Assembly: GCF_004217215.1 (NCBI RefSeq)
Contig: NZ_SHKP01000004.1
Span: 528,829 to 592,828 of the forward strand
From: Rivibacter subsaxonicus
GTDB taxonomy: Bacteria > Pseudomonadota > Gammaproteobacteria > Burkholderiales > Burkholderiaceae_C
Length of the DNA: 64,000 nt
Direction of reading: 5' to 3'
Part shown: piece by piece, positions 27,293-35,035 of the stretch
How the letters are laid out: the number at the start of each line of letters is the position of its first letter
Numbering within the stretch: position 1 is the stretch's first letter
The notes under the pieces: model-generated
Told to the model about the DNA's origin: nothing
Databases searched by the model: none
Seen by the model: only the letters and a program-made list of their open reading frames with translations
Translations under genes and position numbers: made by a program

Positions 27293-27751
27293 ATGTCCAT
27301 CGAGAAGCGCATCCAGGAGCTCGGGCTTGAACTCCCGAAGGTGCCCACGCCCGCCGCGAACTACGTGAACGCGGTGCGCATGGGCAATGCCATCTACCTG
27401 TCGGGAACGGTAGCGGCAAGACCCGACGGAACCATCCCCAGAGGAAAGGTGGGCGCCGACGTCTCGGCCGATGAAGCGGTCGAGCATGCGAGGCTCGTCG
27501 GCCTCAACATCCTGGCGATCCTGCGGCATGAGCTTGGAAGCCTGGACCGCGCCAGGCGCGTCATCAAGCTGCTGGGGATGATCAACGCGGCGCCGGACTT
27601 CAGCGAGCACTCGCGCGTCATCAACGGCTGCTCTGACTTGCTCGAACAGGTCTTCGGTGCCAGGCATGCAAGGTCTGCGATCGGCGTCGGCAGCCTGCCT
27701 TTCGGCATCACCGTCGAGATCGAAGCGATTGTCGAGGTGGAGCCCGAGTAG
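27293..27751 (+). CDS. RidA/YjgF-family protein
   Basis: A 152-residue Rid-family protein; RidA-type members hydrolyse reactive enamine/imine intermediates to ketoacids and ammonia. Family stretches are 'NYVNAVRMGNAIYLSGTVAARPDG', 'GADVSADEAVEHARLVGLNILAILRHELGSLDRARRVIKLLGM' and the ending 'RSAIGVGSLPFGITVEIEAIVEVE'. The final block has Gly/Pro instead of the Arg-Leu-Pro...Arg105 pattern of true RidA, so it is one of the other Rid subfamilies and enamine deaminase activity is doubtful. It starts at ATG 27293 with GGAACC-type upstream sequence. It is a single gene divergent from the racemase operon. Confidence 0.88.
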   Translation: MSIEKRIQELGLELPKVPTPAANYVNAVRMGNAIYLSGTVAARPDGTIPRGKVGADVSADEAVEHARLVGLNILAILRHELGSLDRARRVIKLLGMINAAPDFSEHSRVINGCSDLLEQVFGARHARSAIGVGSLPFGITVEIEAIVEVEPE

Positions 27752-27976
27752 GCGCTGATGGGATCGGCCTCGGCGCGCGCCTTGAGCCGGTTCAAGCCTG
27801 GCGACTCACCACTTCTTCCCGGCGTTCTGCGCGCGCATTCTCTAGCTGCCGAGAGATTCAAGTCGCGCCAGCGCTTGCTTGACAGTCATGGCATCGCGTG
27901 GAGCGATGGACGGACGACGCGTGTGCGCGTCAAGGCTGCTCGCGGATGAGCCCGGACTCGTGCCGCATGTCCATGG
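27752..27976. other. Convergent intergenic stretch, nothing recognised
   Basis: 225 bases between the RidA-family gene and the converging VOC gene. No supported gene, repeat or clear terminator was found. Confidence 0.3.
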
Positions 27977-28396
27977 CTACTGAGCACTGGTGAAGCCCCT
28001 GCAGACGGCCGCGAGCTTGTTGCCATCGAGATCACGCACGTACGCGGAGTAGAAGTCGTCGTCGTACTGCGGCCGAAGCCCCGGCTCGCCTTCCGAGCTG
28101 CCGCCGTTCTCCAGCGCAGCAGCATGGAAGGCCTGCACCGCGGCCCAGCTTTGCGCCTTGAGCGCCACCATCGTTCCGTTGCCTGCCGTGGCACTTAGGC
28201 CGTTGAACGGCCGGCACAGCCACAGCGCTAGTTCTGCGGCTCCCTTTGCTTCCGACGTCCCCCAGCCGGCCCAACCGGTGCGTTCCTCTTCGCCCGGGGC
28301 GGTACCACGCCTGAACCCCAGAGGCGCCAGCACGGCGTCATAGAACGCCACCGACCGCGCCATGTCATTGGTTCCGATGCAGACGTACGAGAGCAT
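27977..28396 (-). CDS. VOC/glyoxalase-superfamily protein
   Basis: A 139-residue protein with the vicinal-oxygen-chelate beta-alpha-beta-beta-beta fold: 'YVCIGTNDMARSVAFYDAVLAPLGF' at the start and 'DDDFYSAYVRDLDGNKLAAVCRG' at the end. The last block usually ends in the metal-binding Glu; here 'LAAVCRG' follows the 'DPDGN'-like turn, so metal binding is uncertain. The start ATG 28396 is chosen over upstream frames that run into the racemase fragment. The function is unknown; relatives include lyases and resistance proteins. Confidence 0.85.
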   Translation of the reverse strand: MLSYVCIGTNDMARSVAFYDAVLAPLGFRRGTAPGEEERTGWAGWGTSEAKGAAELALWLCRPFNGLSATAGNGTMVALKAQSWAAVQAFHAAALENGGSSEGEPGLRPQYDDDFYSAYVRDLDGNKLAAVCRGFTSAQ

Positions 28397-28430
28397 GGTG
28401 TTCCTCTGTTCGAGGCGTCCAGCGAATCGA

Positions 28431-28529
28431 GCCGAGCGGCGCCGCGGCTTCGGCGCAGACCGTCCGGCAGCAGAGCGAAGCGCCATCGGCCGAGCAGGCG
28501 ACGATGCCGATGTTTAGTGGTGTGGCCAT
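28431..28529 (-). pseudogene. Truncated duplicate of the 5' end of the Asp/Glu racemase gene
   Basis: Reading leftward from ATG 28527-28529 gives 'MATPLNIGIVACSADGASLC', which matches the first residues of the intact racemase at 27117 ('MATPLHIGIVACSAEGASLC') and continues to similarity for about 33 codons ('RTVCAEAAAPLG' versus 'RTICAEGAALLG'). The similarity then stops and the VOC gene follows. Bases upstream of both ATGs also look alike (around 27119-27165 and 28531-28575). It is a gene fragment left by a duplication or recombination, not a functional enzyme. Confidence 0.75.
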
Positions 28530-28590
28530 CGCGCGCTTTCAGCGGCGGGTGAAAGTGTCGGCGAAAGCGACGCCGGCACCGTACCGCGGC

Positions 28591-29016
28591 TCAGCCCTTG
28601 CTCGCCACCTGCTGGCGCAGCCGTTCCTCCTGCTCGCGCAGCTCAGGAGTGAACTCGGCGCCGAAATCCTCGGCTGCGAATACCTGCCGGATCTCGATCT
28701 CCGAGTCCTCGAGCATCGGGTTGGGGCAGCGCTTGACCCACTCGATGGCCTCAGCCAGCGACTTGACTTCCCAGAGCCAGAAGCCCGCCACCAGCTCCTG
28801 GGTCTCGGCAAAGGGACCGTCGATGACCGTGCGGCCGGCTCCCGAGAACCGCACCCGCGCGCCCTTCGACGACGGGTGGAGCCCCTCGCCCGCGAGCATG
28901 ACGCCCGCCTTCACGAGTTCCTCGTTGTACTTGCCCATCGCCGTCAGCAACTGCTCGCTGGGCATCACGCCTGCCTCGGAGTCCTTGGTCGCCTTCACCA
29001 GGATCATGAATTTCAT
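28591..29016 (-). CDS. YCII/DGPF-domain protein
   Basis: A 141-residue YCII-related protein. The family signature 'VIDGPFAETQELVAGFWLWEVKS' is present (DGPF around residue 66), together with the N-terminal 'MKFMILVKATKDSEAG'. In many bacteria these genes neighbour an ECF sigma factor; none is seen here. The catalytic role is unproven for the family. It has no signal peptide. The start ATG 29016 has an AAGGAGAGAC-type Shine-Dalgarno region upstream. Confidence 0.88.
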   Translation of the reverse strand: MKFMILVKATKDSEAGVMPSEQLLTAMGKYNEELVKAGVMLAGEGLHPSSKGARVRFSGAGRTVIDGPFAETQELVAGFWLWEVKSLAEAIEWVKRCPNPMLEDSEIEIRQVFAAEDFGAEFTPELREQEERLRQQVASKG

Positions 29017-29312
29017 GGTCGTCTCTCCTTGTCATGTGGGCAATGTGATTGGGTCCAGGTCCGCGGGACCGGGTCGCACCGCCACGACGATCGAGTGTGT
29101 GGGAAGTCGACAGGCGGGCCTGATGAATTCGGGTTGAAGCGATGAATTCTCAGGAGCTCGACGGCTTCAGAACGGGTGGTGCGTCCGAGCCTTGCGCGTC
29201 ACTTGGCAAATGATTCAACGCCACTACGTCTTGCCGCGCTTGGCGCCACGACTTGCACTCGGACCACGCCAGGAAGGCAAAGAAAGCAGCGGCATGGGCT
29301 GCTGCCGGTTCA
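29017..29312. other. 296-base stretch without a supported gene
   Basis: No coding sequence, repeat or hairpin with a T-run stood out. Base composition begins to fall in GC here toward the low-GC gene on its right. Confidence 0.3.
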
Positions 29313-29810
29313 CTAGTACTGGGACCGCAAGCCCTTGCCGATTTGCTTCATCGTGATCGGAGCTCTCTCCGTGATGTCGCGAAAGAGAGTCTCCGCACTC
29401 TTTGCAGAGTTAGCTAAGGTGAGGTTGCTCATAGCTGAGCGAAGGTTTGCCACATCTCGGCGCAACTCATCGTCTGTCACCCTGTCCAGCAGAATCAGCG
29501 CTTTGCGACCTGCGAGTCGGGTCGACTCATTGAGTTCGTCATCCAAGAGCTGTGTGCCCCACTCTCCGCTATTGGCGAAAGATCGCTTGTCCGCAAGATA
29601 GACACGCGTAACTAGCCTTAGTTCGTCATGCAGGGCGTCCTGCAGACTGAGAAGAGTGTCTCGCTGAAACGCCCGACGGCGCTCCTCTCTGTCGATGTCC
29701 GAAGCGGACCGCTGCAATGAGACGGCATGGTTGTTAGATATCCATACGGTCGCGATACTGGCGATGGCGCCCACCAGCGTGCCGATGAATCCCCAGACAG
29801 CTGACTCCAT
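29313..29810 (-). CDS. Low-GC orphan protein with one N-terminal membrane helix
   Basis: A 165-residue protein of no recognised family. One hydrophobic segment lies at the very N-terminus ('AVWGFIGTLVGAIASIATVWI'), followed by a charged, helical cytoplasmic-looking part with 'DREERRRAFQRDTLLSLQDALHDELRLV' and 'LLDRVTDDELRRDVANLRSAM'. The layout resembles small bitopic proteins whose role is unknown. Codon use is clearly unlike the neighbours, with many A/T third positions and much lower GC, which suggests recent acquisition. It stands alone between convergent intergenic stretches. Confidence 0.7.
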   Translation of the reverse strand: MESAVWGFIGTLVGAIASIATVWISNNHAVSLQRSASDIDREERRRAFQRDTLLSLQDALHDELRLVTRVYLADKRSFANSGEWGTQLLDDELNESTRLAGRKALILLDRVTDDELRRDVANLRSAMSNLTLANSAKSAETLFRDITERAPITMKQIGKGLRSQY

Positions 29811-29986
29811 GCAACTTCCTCCATAGGCGTAGCGTGCAATGGACGTCGATGGTGAGCGTGCGAAATGCGGTCCAGCGCACCGACGATTGCGTCGATCCTA
29901 GCGCCCGAGGCATCAGCGCTGATGCGCCCTTCGCGCCTTTGCAACGGAGGCGGCGCGACGCGTTGGACGGTCTCAATTTCCCGCTA
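29811..29986. other. Short intergenic stretch, nothing recognised
   Basis: 176 bases between the low-GC gene and the end of the methyltransferase gene, both read leftward. No feature was identified beyond the likely promoter region of the low-GC gene. Confidence 0.3.
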
Positions 29987-31159
29987 TCACCCCGCCGCCT
30001 TCGGCCCCGCCACCAACCTCCACAACGACGTCACCTCCTGCGCCCGCGCCACATGCAGCGGATCACTCCGGTCTACCGTCTTCGGATGCCGCGGCCGGGT
30101 GTCGAGCCGGCCCGCCACGCGCAGGCCGGCGGCCTCGATCCAGCCCATCAACTGCTCGCGCGGTCGCAGGCCCAGGTGCTCGGCGAGGTCGGAGAGGATC
30201 AGCCAGCCTTCGCCGCCCGGCGTGAGGTGCGCCGCCAGGCCGTCCAGATAGCCGCGCAGCATGCGGCTCTCGTGGTCGTAGATCGCGTGCTCGATCGGCG
30301 AGCTCGGCCGCGCCGGCAGCCAGGGCGGGTTGCACAGCACCAGCGGCGCGCGGCCCTCGGGGAAGAGGTCGGCCTGCAGCAGTTCGACGCGGTCGCTGAC
30401 CTTGAGGCGCGTGAGGTTCTCGCGCGCGCAGGCCAGCGCACGCGGGTCGGAGTCGGTGGCGATCACGCGCTTGACGCCGCGCCGCGCCAACAGTGCGGCG
30501 AGCACGCCGGTGCCGGTGCCGATGTCGAAGGCGAGTTCCCTGTCGCGCGGCAGCTCGAACTTGGCGACGAGGTCGACGTACTCGCCGCGCACCGGCGAGA
30601 ACACGCCGTAGTGCGGGTGGATGTGCTCGCCGCCGAGCGCCTCGATCGGCACGCCCTTCTTGCGCCACTCGTGGGCGCCGATCAGGCCCAGCAGCTCGCG
30701 CAGCGAGGCCACGCTCGGCTGGCCATCGCCGGGGCCCCAGACCTCGGTGCAGGCGGCGTGCATGTCGGCCGCGCGGCGCAGCGGCACGCGGTGCTCGGCG
30801 TCGAGCGGAATGAGCAGCATGCCCAGCGTGCGCGCGCGCTGCGACTGTGCCTGGCGATGCTGGTTGAAGGCGTCGACCAGCGCCGGCGGCGGCTTGTTGG
30901 CGTCGGCGCGCTTGGGTTTGGGTTTCGCCTCGACGCGGCGCGCGAGCGCCTGCAGCAACTGGCGCGCGTTCTGGAAGTCGCCACGCCACAAGAGCGCATT
31001 GCCTTCGCTGGCGAGGCGAAAGGCGGTGTCGGCGTTGAGGGTGTCGTCGACCACGCGCACGCGCTTGGGCGGCGGCACGCCGGCCTCGGAGCGCCAGCGC
31101 GCGGTGTGCGGCTGGCCGCCTTCGGTCCAGGTGAGGACGGGGTGCGTGGGAGTGTTCAT
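29987..31159 (-). CDS. Class I SAM-dependent methyltransferase with NPPW motif
   Basis: A 390-residue protein. The N-terminal ~190 residues are an extension of the kind seen in RlmG- or PrmC-like enzymes. The C-terminal Rossmann methyltransferase has motif I 'FDIGTGTGVLAALLA', motif II acid 'IATDSDPRALACA' and motif IV 'VLCNPPWLPA'. NPPW/NPPY is typical of amino-group methylation on bases or glutamine, so an rRNA or protein target is plausible. ATG 31159 is preferred over 31198 because it starts the conserved region and lies just beyond the lipoprotein gene stretch. Confidence 0.85.
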   Translation of the reverse strand: MNTPTHPVLTWTEGGQPHTARWRSEAGVPPPKRVRVVDDTLNADTAFRLASEGNALLWRGDFQNARQLLQALARRVEAKPKPKRADANKPPPALVDAFNQHRQAQSQRARTLGMLLIPLDAEHRVPLRRAADMHAACTEVWGPGDGQPSVASLRELLGLIGAHEWRKKGVPIEALGGEHIHPHYGVFSPVRGEYVDLVAKFELPRDRELAFDIGTGTGVLAALLARRGVKRVIATDSDPRALACARENLTRLKVSDRVELLQADLFPEGRAPLVLCNPPWLPARPSSPIEHAIYDHESRMLRGYLDGLAAHLTPGGEGWLILSDLAEHLGLRPREQLMGWIEAAGLRVAGRLDTRPRHPKTVDRSDPLHVARAQEVTSLWRLVAGPKAAG

Positions 31160-31214
31160 CCGGGACTTTGTTGAAGGCGGCCCCGGAGTGTCCGCCAAGC
31201 GGCGGACCGGTTCT

Positions 31215-31850
31215 TCAGAACACCCCGGCGGTGCGTGCCGCGCCCATCGTCGTGCGCGTCAGGTCGGCCATCTGGGCGTTGACGTTGCTCGACGGCGAGC
31301 TTGTCGCGCGGCCGGTCCAGACGAGCTGGCCGCTGGCCACGTCGGTGATGCCGAGTTCCATGCCGAAGCCGGTGTTGACGCTGCCGCCACCGCCGCCCAC
31401 CGGCACCGAGACGCCGCCGCCCACGCTGACGCCACCGCCGCCGCCACCACCGCTGAAGCCGCCGAGGCCGATGCTGAACTGCGGGCTCTGGTTGAAGGCC
31501 TGCGACGACGGTGCCACCACGGCCAGCGCGAGCGCCTTGGCGTTGGCGTTGCGCGCGGCCGGCAGGTAGGCCGCGGCACCCTGGCCGCCGCTGGCGGCAC
31601 CGGCCGGCGCGCGCACCGCGCTGGCGCCGGCGGCCGTGACCTGGGCCGCGAGTTGCTCCTCGCAGACCAGGCGGATCGTGTTGTCGCCCGCCTCGCAGAC
31701 GACCATCACGCGGGCGCCGGCAAAGGACCTGCCGCGGAACTGCGGGTCGACCCACTGCGCGTCGAGCGTGGGGCCCGTGGCGCAGCCGGCAAGCACGAGG
31801 GCACAGAGGGCGGCGGCACTGGCGGCCGCGATCCGGTGGTTCGTCAGCAT
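31215..31850 (-). CDS. Glycine-rich outer-membrane-type lipoprotein
   Basis: A 211-residue lipoprotein: signal peptide with lipobox 'LAGC' (Cys at 23). The mature part begins 'ATGPTLDAQWVDPQFRGRSF' and contains a long Gly/Ser/Val run ('GGFSGGGGGGGVSVGGGVSVPVGGGGGS') that is probably a flexible linker. A C-terminal region 'GMELGITDVASGQLVWTGRATSSPSSNVNAQMADLTRTT' resembles DUF4136-like or DUF799-like lipoproteins. The function is unknown. It is separated by about 94 bases from the dctM gene downstream. Confidence 0.78.
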   Translation of the reverse strand: MLTNHRIAAASAAALCALVLAGCATGPTLDAQWVDPQFRGRSFAGARVMVVCEAGDNTIRLVCEEQLAAQVTAAGASAVRAPAGAASGGQGAAAYLPAARNANAKALALAVVAPSSQAFNQSPQFSIGLGGFSGGGGGGGVSVGGGVSVPVGGGGGSVNTGFGMELGITDVASGQLVWTGRATSSPSSNVNAQMADLTRTTMGAARTAGVF

Positions 31851-31944
31851 GGGTGTCTCCCTTCGATCGCCTGGATGGCGGGCAGCATAGCGCGCACCAG
31901 GGCCGGCGCAGAGGCCGGCAAACGCCGACCCGCGGACGGCTGCG

Positions 31945-33270
31945 TTATCGGAACAACAGCCAGACGAGGCCGAGGCTGAGCCCGGGCACGAACAGCAGCA
32001 CCGTGACCCGCAGCACGTCGCTGACGAGGAAGGGCAGCACGCCCTTGTAGGTCTCGCTCATCGGCACCTCGCGCGCGATGCTGTTGACCACGTAGACGTT
32101 GAGCCCGACCGGCGGCGCGACGAGCCCGATGCCCACCGTCATCAGCACCAGGATGCCGAACCAGATCGCCTTGTGCTCGGCCGACAGACCCCACAGGTCC
32201 AGGCCCATGATGGCCCGGAACAGCACGGGAATCGTCAGCAGCAGCATCGAGAGCTCGTCCATCACGCAGCCGAGCACCACGTAGAACAGCAGCACCGCGG
32301 CCACGATCACGAGCGGCGCCACGTGCAGCGCGCCCACCCACTGCGCCAGTTGCGCCGGCATCTGCGTGAGCGCCAGGGCGGCGTTCATCATGTCGGCGCC
32401 GAGGAAGATCATGAAGACCATCGCCGAGGTCTCGGCGGCGCCGAGGAAGCTGCGCTTGATGCCCTCGAGCCCGAGCTCGCGCTGCGCGATGCCGGCCACG
32501 AAGGTGCCGAGCGCACCGACCGCGGCGCCCTCGGTCGGCGTGAAGAAGCCGCCGTAGATGCCGCCGAAGACGAGCACGAAGATCGTCGCGATCGGCCACA
32601 CGCCGAACAGCGCGCGCCAGCGTTCGTTCCAGGGCAAGGGTTCGGCCGGGGTGGCGAGCTCGGGGTTGAATCGGCAGACGATCGCGATCACCGCGATGTA
32701 GCCGGCCATCGCCAGCAGCCCGGGAATCAGCGCCGCGGCAAAGAGCTTGGCGATGTTCTGCTCGGTGAGGATCGCGTAGACCACCAGCGGCACCGAGGGC
32801 GGGATCAGGATGCCGAGCGTGCCGCCGGTGGCGAGCACCGCGGTCGACAGGCGCCCGTGATAGCCATGTGCCTTCATCTCGGGGTAGGCCACCTGCGCGA
32901 TCGTGGCCGAGGTCGCGACCGACGATCCGCAGACTGCGCCGAAGGCCGCCGCCGCCAGCACCGCCGCCATGCCGAGGCCGCCGCGCACATGGCCGACGAA
33001 GGCCGCCGCCGCCTTGAACAGTGCCTTGCTCAGACCCCCCTGGGTGGCGAACTGGCCCATCAGCAGGAACAGCGGAATCACGCTCAGGTCGTAGACCGAC
33101 AGCCGCGCCACCGCCGAGCCCTTGAGCGTGTTGAGCAGCGCCATGTCGTTGGTCATGGCCCAGTAGCCGACGGCACCGGGAATGAACATCGCCGCCGCGA
33201 TCGGCACCCGCAGCGCCATCAGCAGCAGCATGGCGCCGAACATCAGCAGGCCGAGGGTGCTTGGAGTCAT
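31945..33270 (-). CDS. TRAP transporter large permease (DctM)
   Basis: A 441-residue integral membrane protein of the DctM/TRAP large-subunit family, the sodium-coupled channel. About twelve hydrophobic helices are visible. Typical segments are 'MFGAMLLLMALRVPIAAAMF', 'GSSVATSATIAQVAYPEM', 'GGTLGILIPPSVPLVVYAILTEQNIAKLFAAALIPG' and 'GLVAPPVGLNVYVVN'. It is the last gene of the aromatic-acid operon. The start ATG 33270 is preferred over the in-frame ATG four codons upstream. The binding protein and small permease are just upstream. Confidence 0.92.
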   Translation of the reverse strand: MTPSTLGLLMFGAMLLLMALRVPIAAAMFIPGAVGYWAMTNDMALLNTLKGSAVARLSVYDLSVIPLFLLMGQFATQGGLSKALFKAAAAFVGHVRGGLGMAAVLAAAAFGAVCGSSVATSATIAQVAYPEMKAHGYHGRLSTAVLATGGTLGILIPPSVPLVVYAILTEQNIAKLFAAALIPGLLAMAGYIAVIAIVCRFNPELATPAEPLPWNERWRALFGVWPIATIFVLVFGGIYGGFFTPTEGAAVGALGTFVAGIAQRELGLEGIKRSFLGAAETSAMVFMIFLGADMMNAALALTQMPAQLAQWVGALHVAPLVIVAAVLLFYVVLGCVMDELSMLLLTIPVLFRAIMGLDLWGLSAEHKAIWFGILVLMTVGIGLVAPPVGLNVYVVNSIAREVPMSETYKGVLPFLVSDVLRVTVLLFVPGLSLGLVWLLFR

Positions 33271-33275
33271 GTGTG

Positions 33276-33348
33276 CCCCCACGCTTGCGGCTGTGCCGCT
33301 GCGCTGCCCCCCGCGGGGGCGGAGCCTGGCTTGGGGCGGCCCGGCGTC
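33276..33348. repeat. GC-rich intergenic repeat with C6/G5 hairpin
   Basis: The gap between the two TRAP permease genes carries GCCCCC (33306-33311) and GGGGGC (33315-33320) as a tight stem-loop, flanked by 'CTTGCGG' on one side and 'CTTGGGGCGGCCCGG' on the other. From memory, this mosaic ('GCTGCCCCCC-GGGGGCGG..CTTGGGGCGGCCCGGC') recurs between genes in Comamonadaceae and relatives. It may act as a transcript-stability or attenuation element inside the operon. Confidence 0.5.
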
Positions 33349-33352
33349 AGGT

Positions 33353-33895
33353 TCATTTCGCCACCTGCATGCCGACCTCGGCCGCGTGGGCCGGTTGCTC
33401 GAGCGTGCCCTGCCACAGACCGATCGCCTGCACCAGCGCGATCAGCGCGATCAGCGCAAGGCCCGGCGCCAGCACCGCGTAGCTGATCCACATCGGCGCG
33501 CCGAGGATCATCGTGGTCTCGCCGGCGGCCGCCACCGAGAAGGCGCCGGCCGCGGTGCGCCAGGCCAGCAGCCCGCAGAACACCGCCATCAGCAGCGCGC
33601 CGACGGCATCGAGCCGGCGCCGGGCCGGTGCGCGCAGCTTCTGCGTGAAGAAGTCGACGATGATGTTGGCGCCATGCAGTTGCGCCCACGGCAGGCACAG
33701 CGAGATCGCCAGCGCGACGCCGAACTGCGTGAGTTCGACGTCACCGGAAATCGGCGTGCCGGCCAGAACGCGGCCGGCGATGCTGGCCACGGTCAGCATC
33801 GCCACCAAGAAGGCGGCCAGGCCGCCGAGCAGGGCAAAGGCGTGCGCCAGGGTGCGCAGCGGCCGCAGCACGCGGCCGAGCCGCACCGTGCTCAC
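33353..33895 (-). CDS. TRAP transporter small permease (DctQ)
   Basis: A 180-residue four-helix membrane protein of the DctQ family. Hydrophobic segments start at 'LAHAFALLGGLAAFLVAMLTVASIAGRV', 'GVALAISLCLPWAQLHGANIIVDFF', 'ALLMAVFCGLLAWRTAAGAF' and 'VLAPGLALIALIALVQAIGLW'. The pair 'R....VDFFTQKL' is typical of the family. The start is GTG 33895, overlapping the dctP stop in a GTGA at 33892-33895, so translation is coupled. Confidence 0.88.
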   Translation of the reverse strand: MSTVRLGRVLRPLRTLAHAFALLGGLAAFLVAMLTVASIAGRVLAGTPISGDVELTQFGVALAISLCLPWAQLHGANIIVDFFTQKLRAPARRRLDAVGALLMAVFCGLLAWRTAAGAFSVAAAGETTMILGAPMWISYAVLAPGLALIALIALVQAIGLWQGTLEQPAHAAEVGMQVAK

Positions 33896-34929
33896 TGGCG
33901 GTTCTTCGCGAGCAGGTCGCGTGCGTCCTGCAGCATCTGCTTGCCGTTGTTGCCGGCCTTGTCCTGGTTGGCGACCCACTCGTCGTAGACCGGGGCCGAG
34001 GCCTTGACCCAGTTGTCGAGCTCGGCGCCGGGGATCGTGTAGAAGGTGTTGCCGCGGTCGGTGGCGGGCTTGCGGCCGGCGGCCTGGCTCTCGTCCCAGA
34101 TCTTGCCGGCCATCGCGGAGAGGCCCGCGCCGCTGTTGCGGTCGATGATGGCCTTGAGGTCGGCCGGCAGGCTGTCGTACTTGGCCGGGTTCATCGCCAG
34201 GATGAACAGCGCGGTGTAGAGCGCCGGGCGGGTCGGGTCGGTCTCGGAGTGGTACTTGACCATCTCGTGCAGCTTGACCGAAGGGATCACCTCCCACGGC
34301 AGCAGGAAGCCGTCAATCACGCCCTTGCTCACCGCCTCCGGCACCGCCGGCAGCGGCATCGCCACCGGCGTGGCGCCGAGCGAGGCCAGCAGCTTGTTGG
34401 TCATGCGGGTGGGCGCGCGCATCTTCAGGCCCTTGAGGTCGGCCATGGTCTTGACCTGCTTCTCGCGGGTGTGGACGTAGCCGTCGTCATGGGTGGCGAA
34501 CATCAGCGGCTTGATGCCGGCGAATTCCTTCTGGCCGTACTTGCCGTAGAAATCCCAGGCCGCCTTGGAGCCGGCGCTGGCGCTGCTGCTGATGAACGGC
34601 AGCTCGAAGACCTCCATCACCGGGAAGCGGCCGGCGGTGTAGCCGGGCAGCGTGAAGGCGATGTCGACCACGCCGTCCTTGACCTGGTCGATCAGTTGCG
34701 CCGGCGTGCCGCCGAGCTGCATGGCCGGGAACACCTGGCACTTCATTCGGTTGTTCGATTCGGCGGCGATCTTGTCGCACCAGGGGCCGAGGATCTTGGT
34801 CGGCGGCATCGCGGCCGGCGGCCAGAAGTGATGGACCTTGAGGGTGATCTCCTGCGCCCCGGCGGTGAAGGGGGCGAGCACGGCACCGGCGGCCAGCAGC
34901 AGCGACTTGAGAATCGGTTGCTTCTTCAT
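33892..34929 (-). CDS. TRAP transporter substrate-binding protein (DctP)
   Basis: A 345-residue exported solute receptor. The signal peptide ends near 'PFTAGAQ', cleavage after about residue 25. Mature-domain motifs: 'LKVHHFWPPAAMPPTKILGPWCDKI', 'QLGGTPAQLIDQVKDGVVDIAFTLPGYTAGRFP' and 'LKMRAPTRMTNKLLASLGATPVAMPLPAVPEAVSKGVIDGFLLPW'. The Arg in 'KMRAPT' normally binds a carboxylate group. An organic acid cargo is therefore expected, and the operon context makes an aromatic acid such as a hydroxyphenylacetate likely. It follows fahA by 106 bases. Confidence 0.93.
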   Translation of the reverse strand: MKKQPILKSLLLAAGAVLAPFTAGAQEITLKVHHFWPPAAMPPTKILGPWCDKIAAESNNRMKCQVFPAMQLGGTPAQLIDQVKDGVVDIAFTLPGYTAGRFPVMEVFELPFISSSASAGSKAAWDFYGKYGQKEFAGIKPLMFATHDDGYVHTREKQVKTMADLKGLKMRAPTRMTNKLLASLGATPVAMPLPAVPEAVSKGVIDGFLLPWEVIPSVKLHEMVKYHSETDPTRPALYTALFILAMNPAKYDSLPADLKAIIDRNSGAGLSAMAGKIWDESQAAGRKPATDRGNTFYTIPGAELDNWVKASAPVYDEWVANQDKAGNNGKQMLQDARDLLAKNRQ

Positions 34930-35035
34930 GGGGTCTCCTCGTGGTTCGAATCGCGGCCGATGATGCGCGCGCCGCGCGGCGACGCAAACGGGGAAAGTAC
35001 GCGAGCGCGCGCGCTGATCGCACGCGCGGTGGCGC

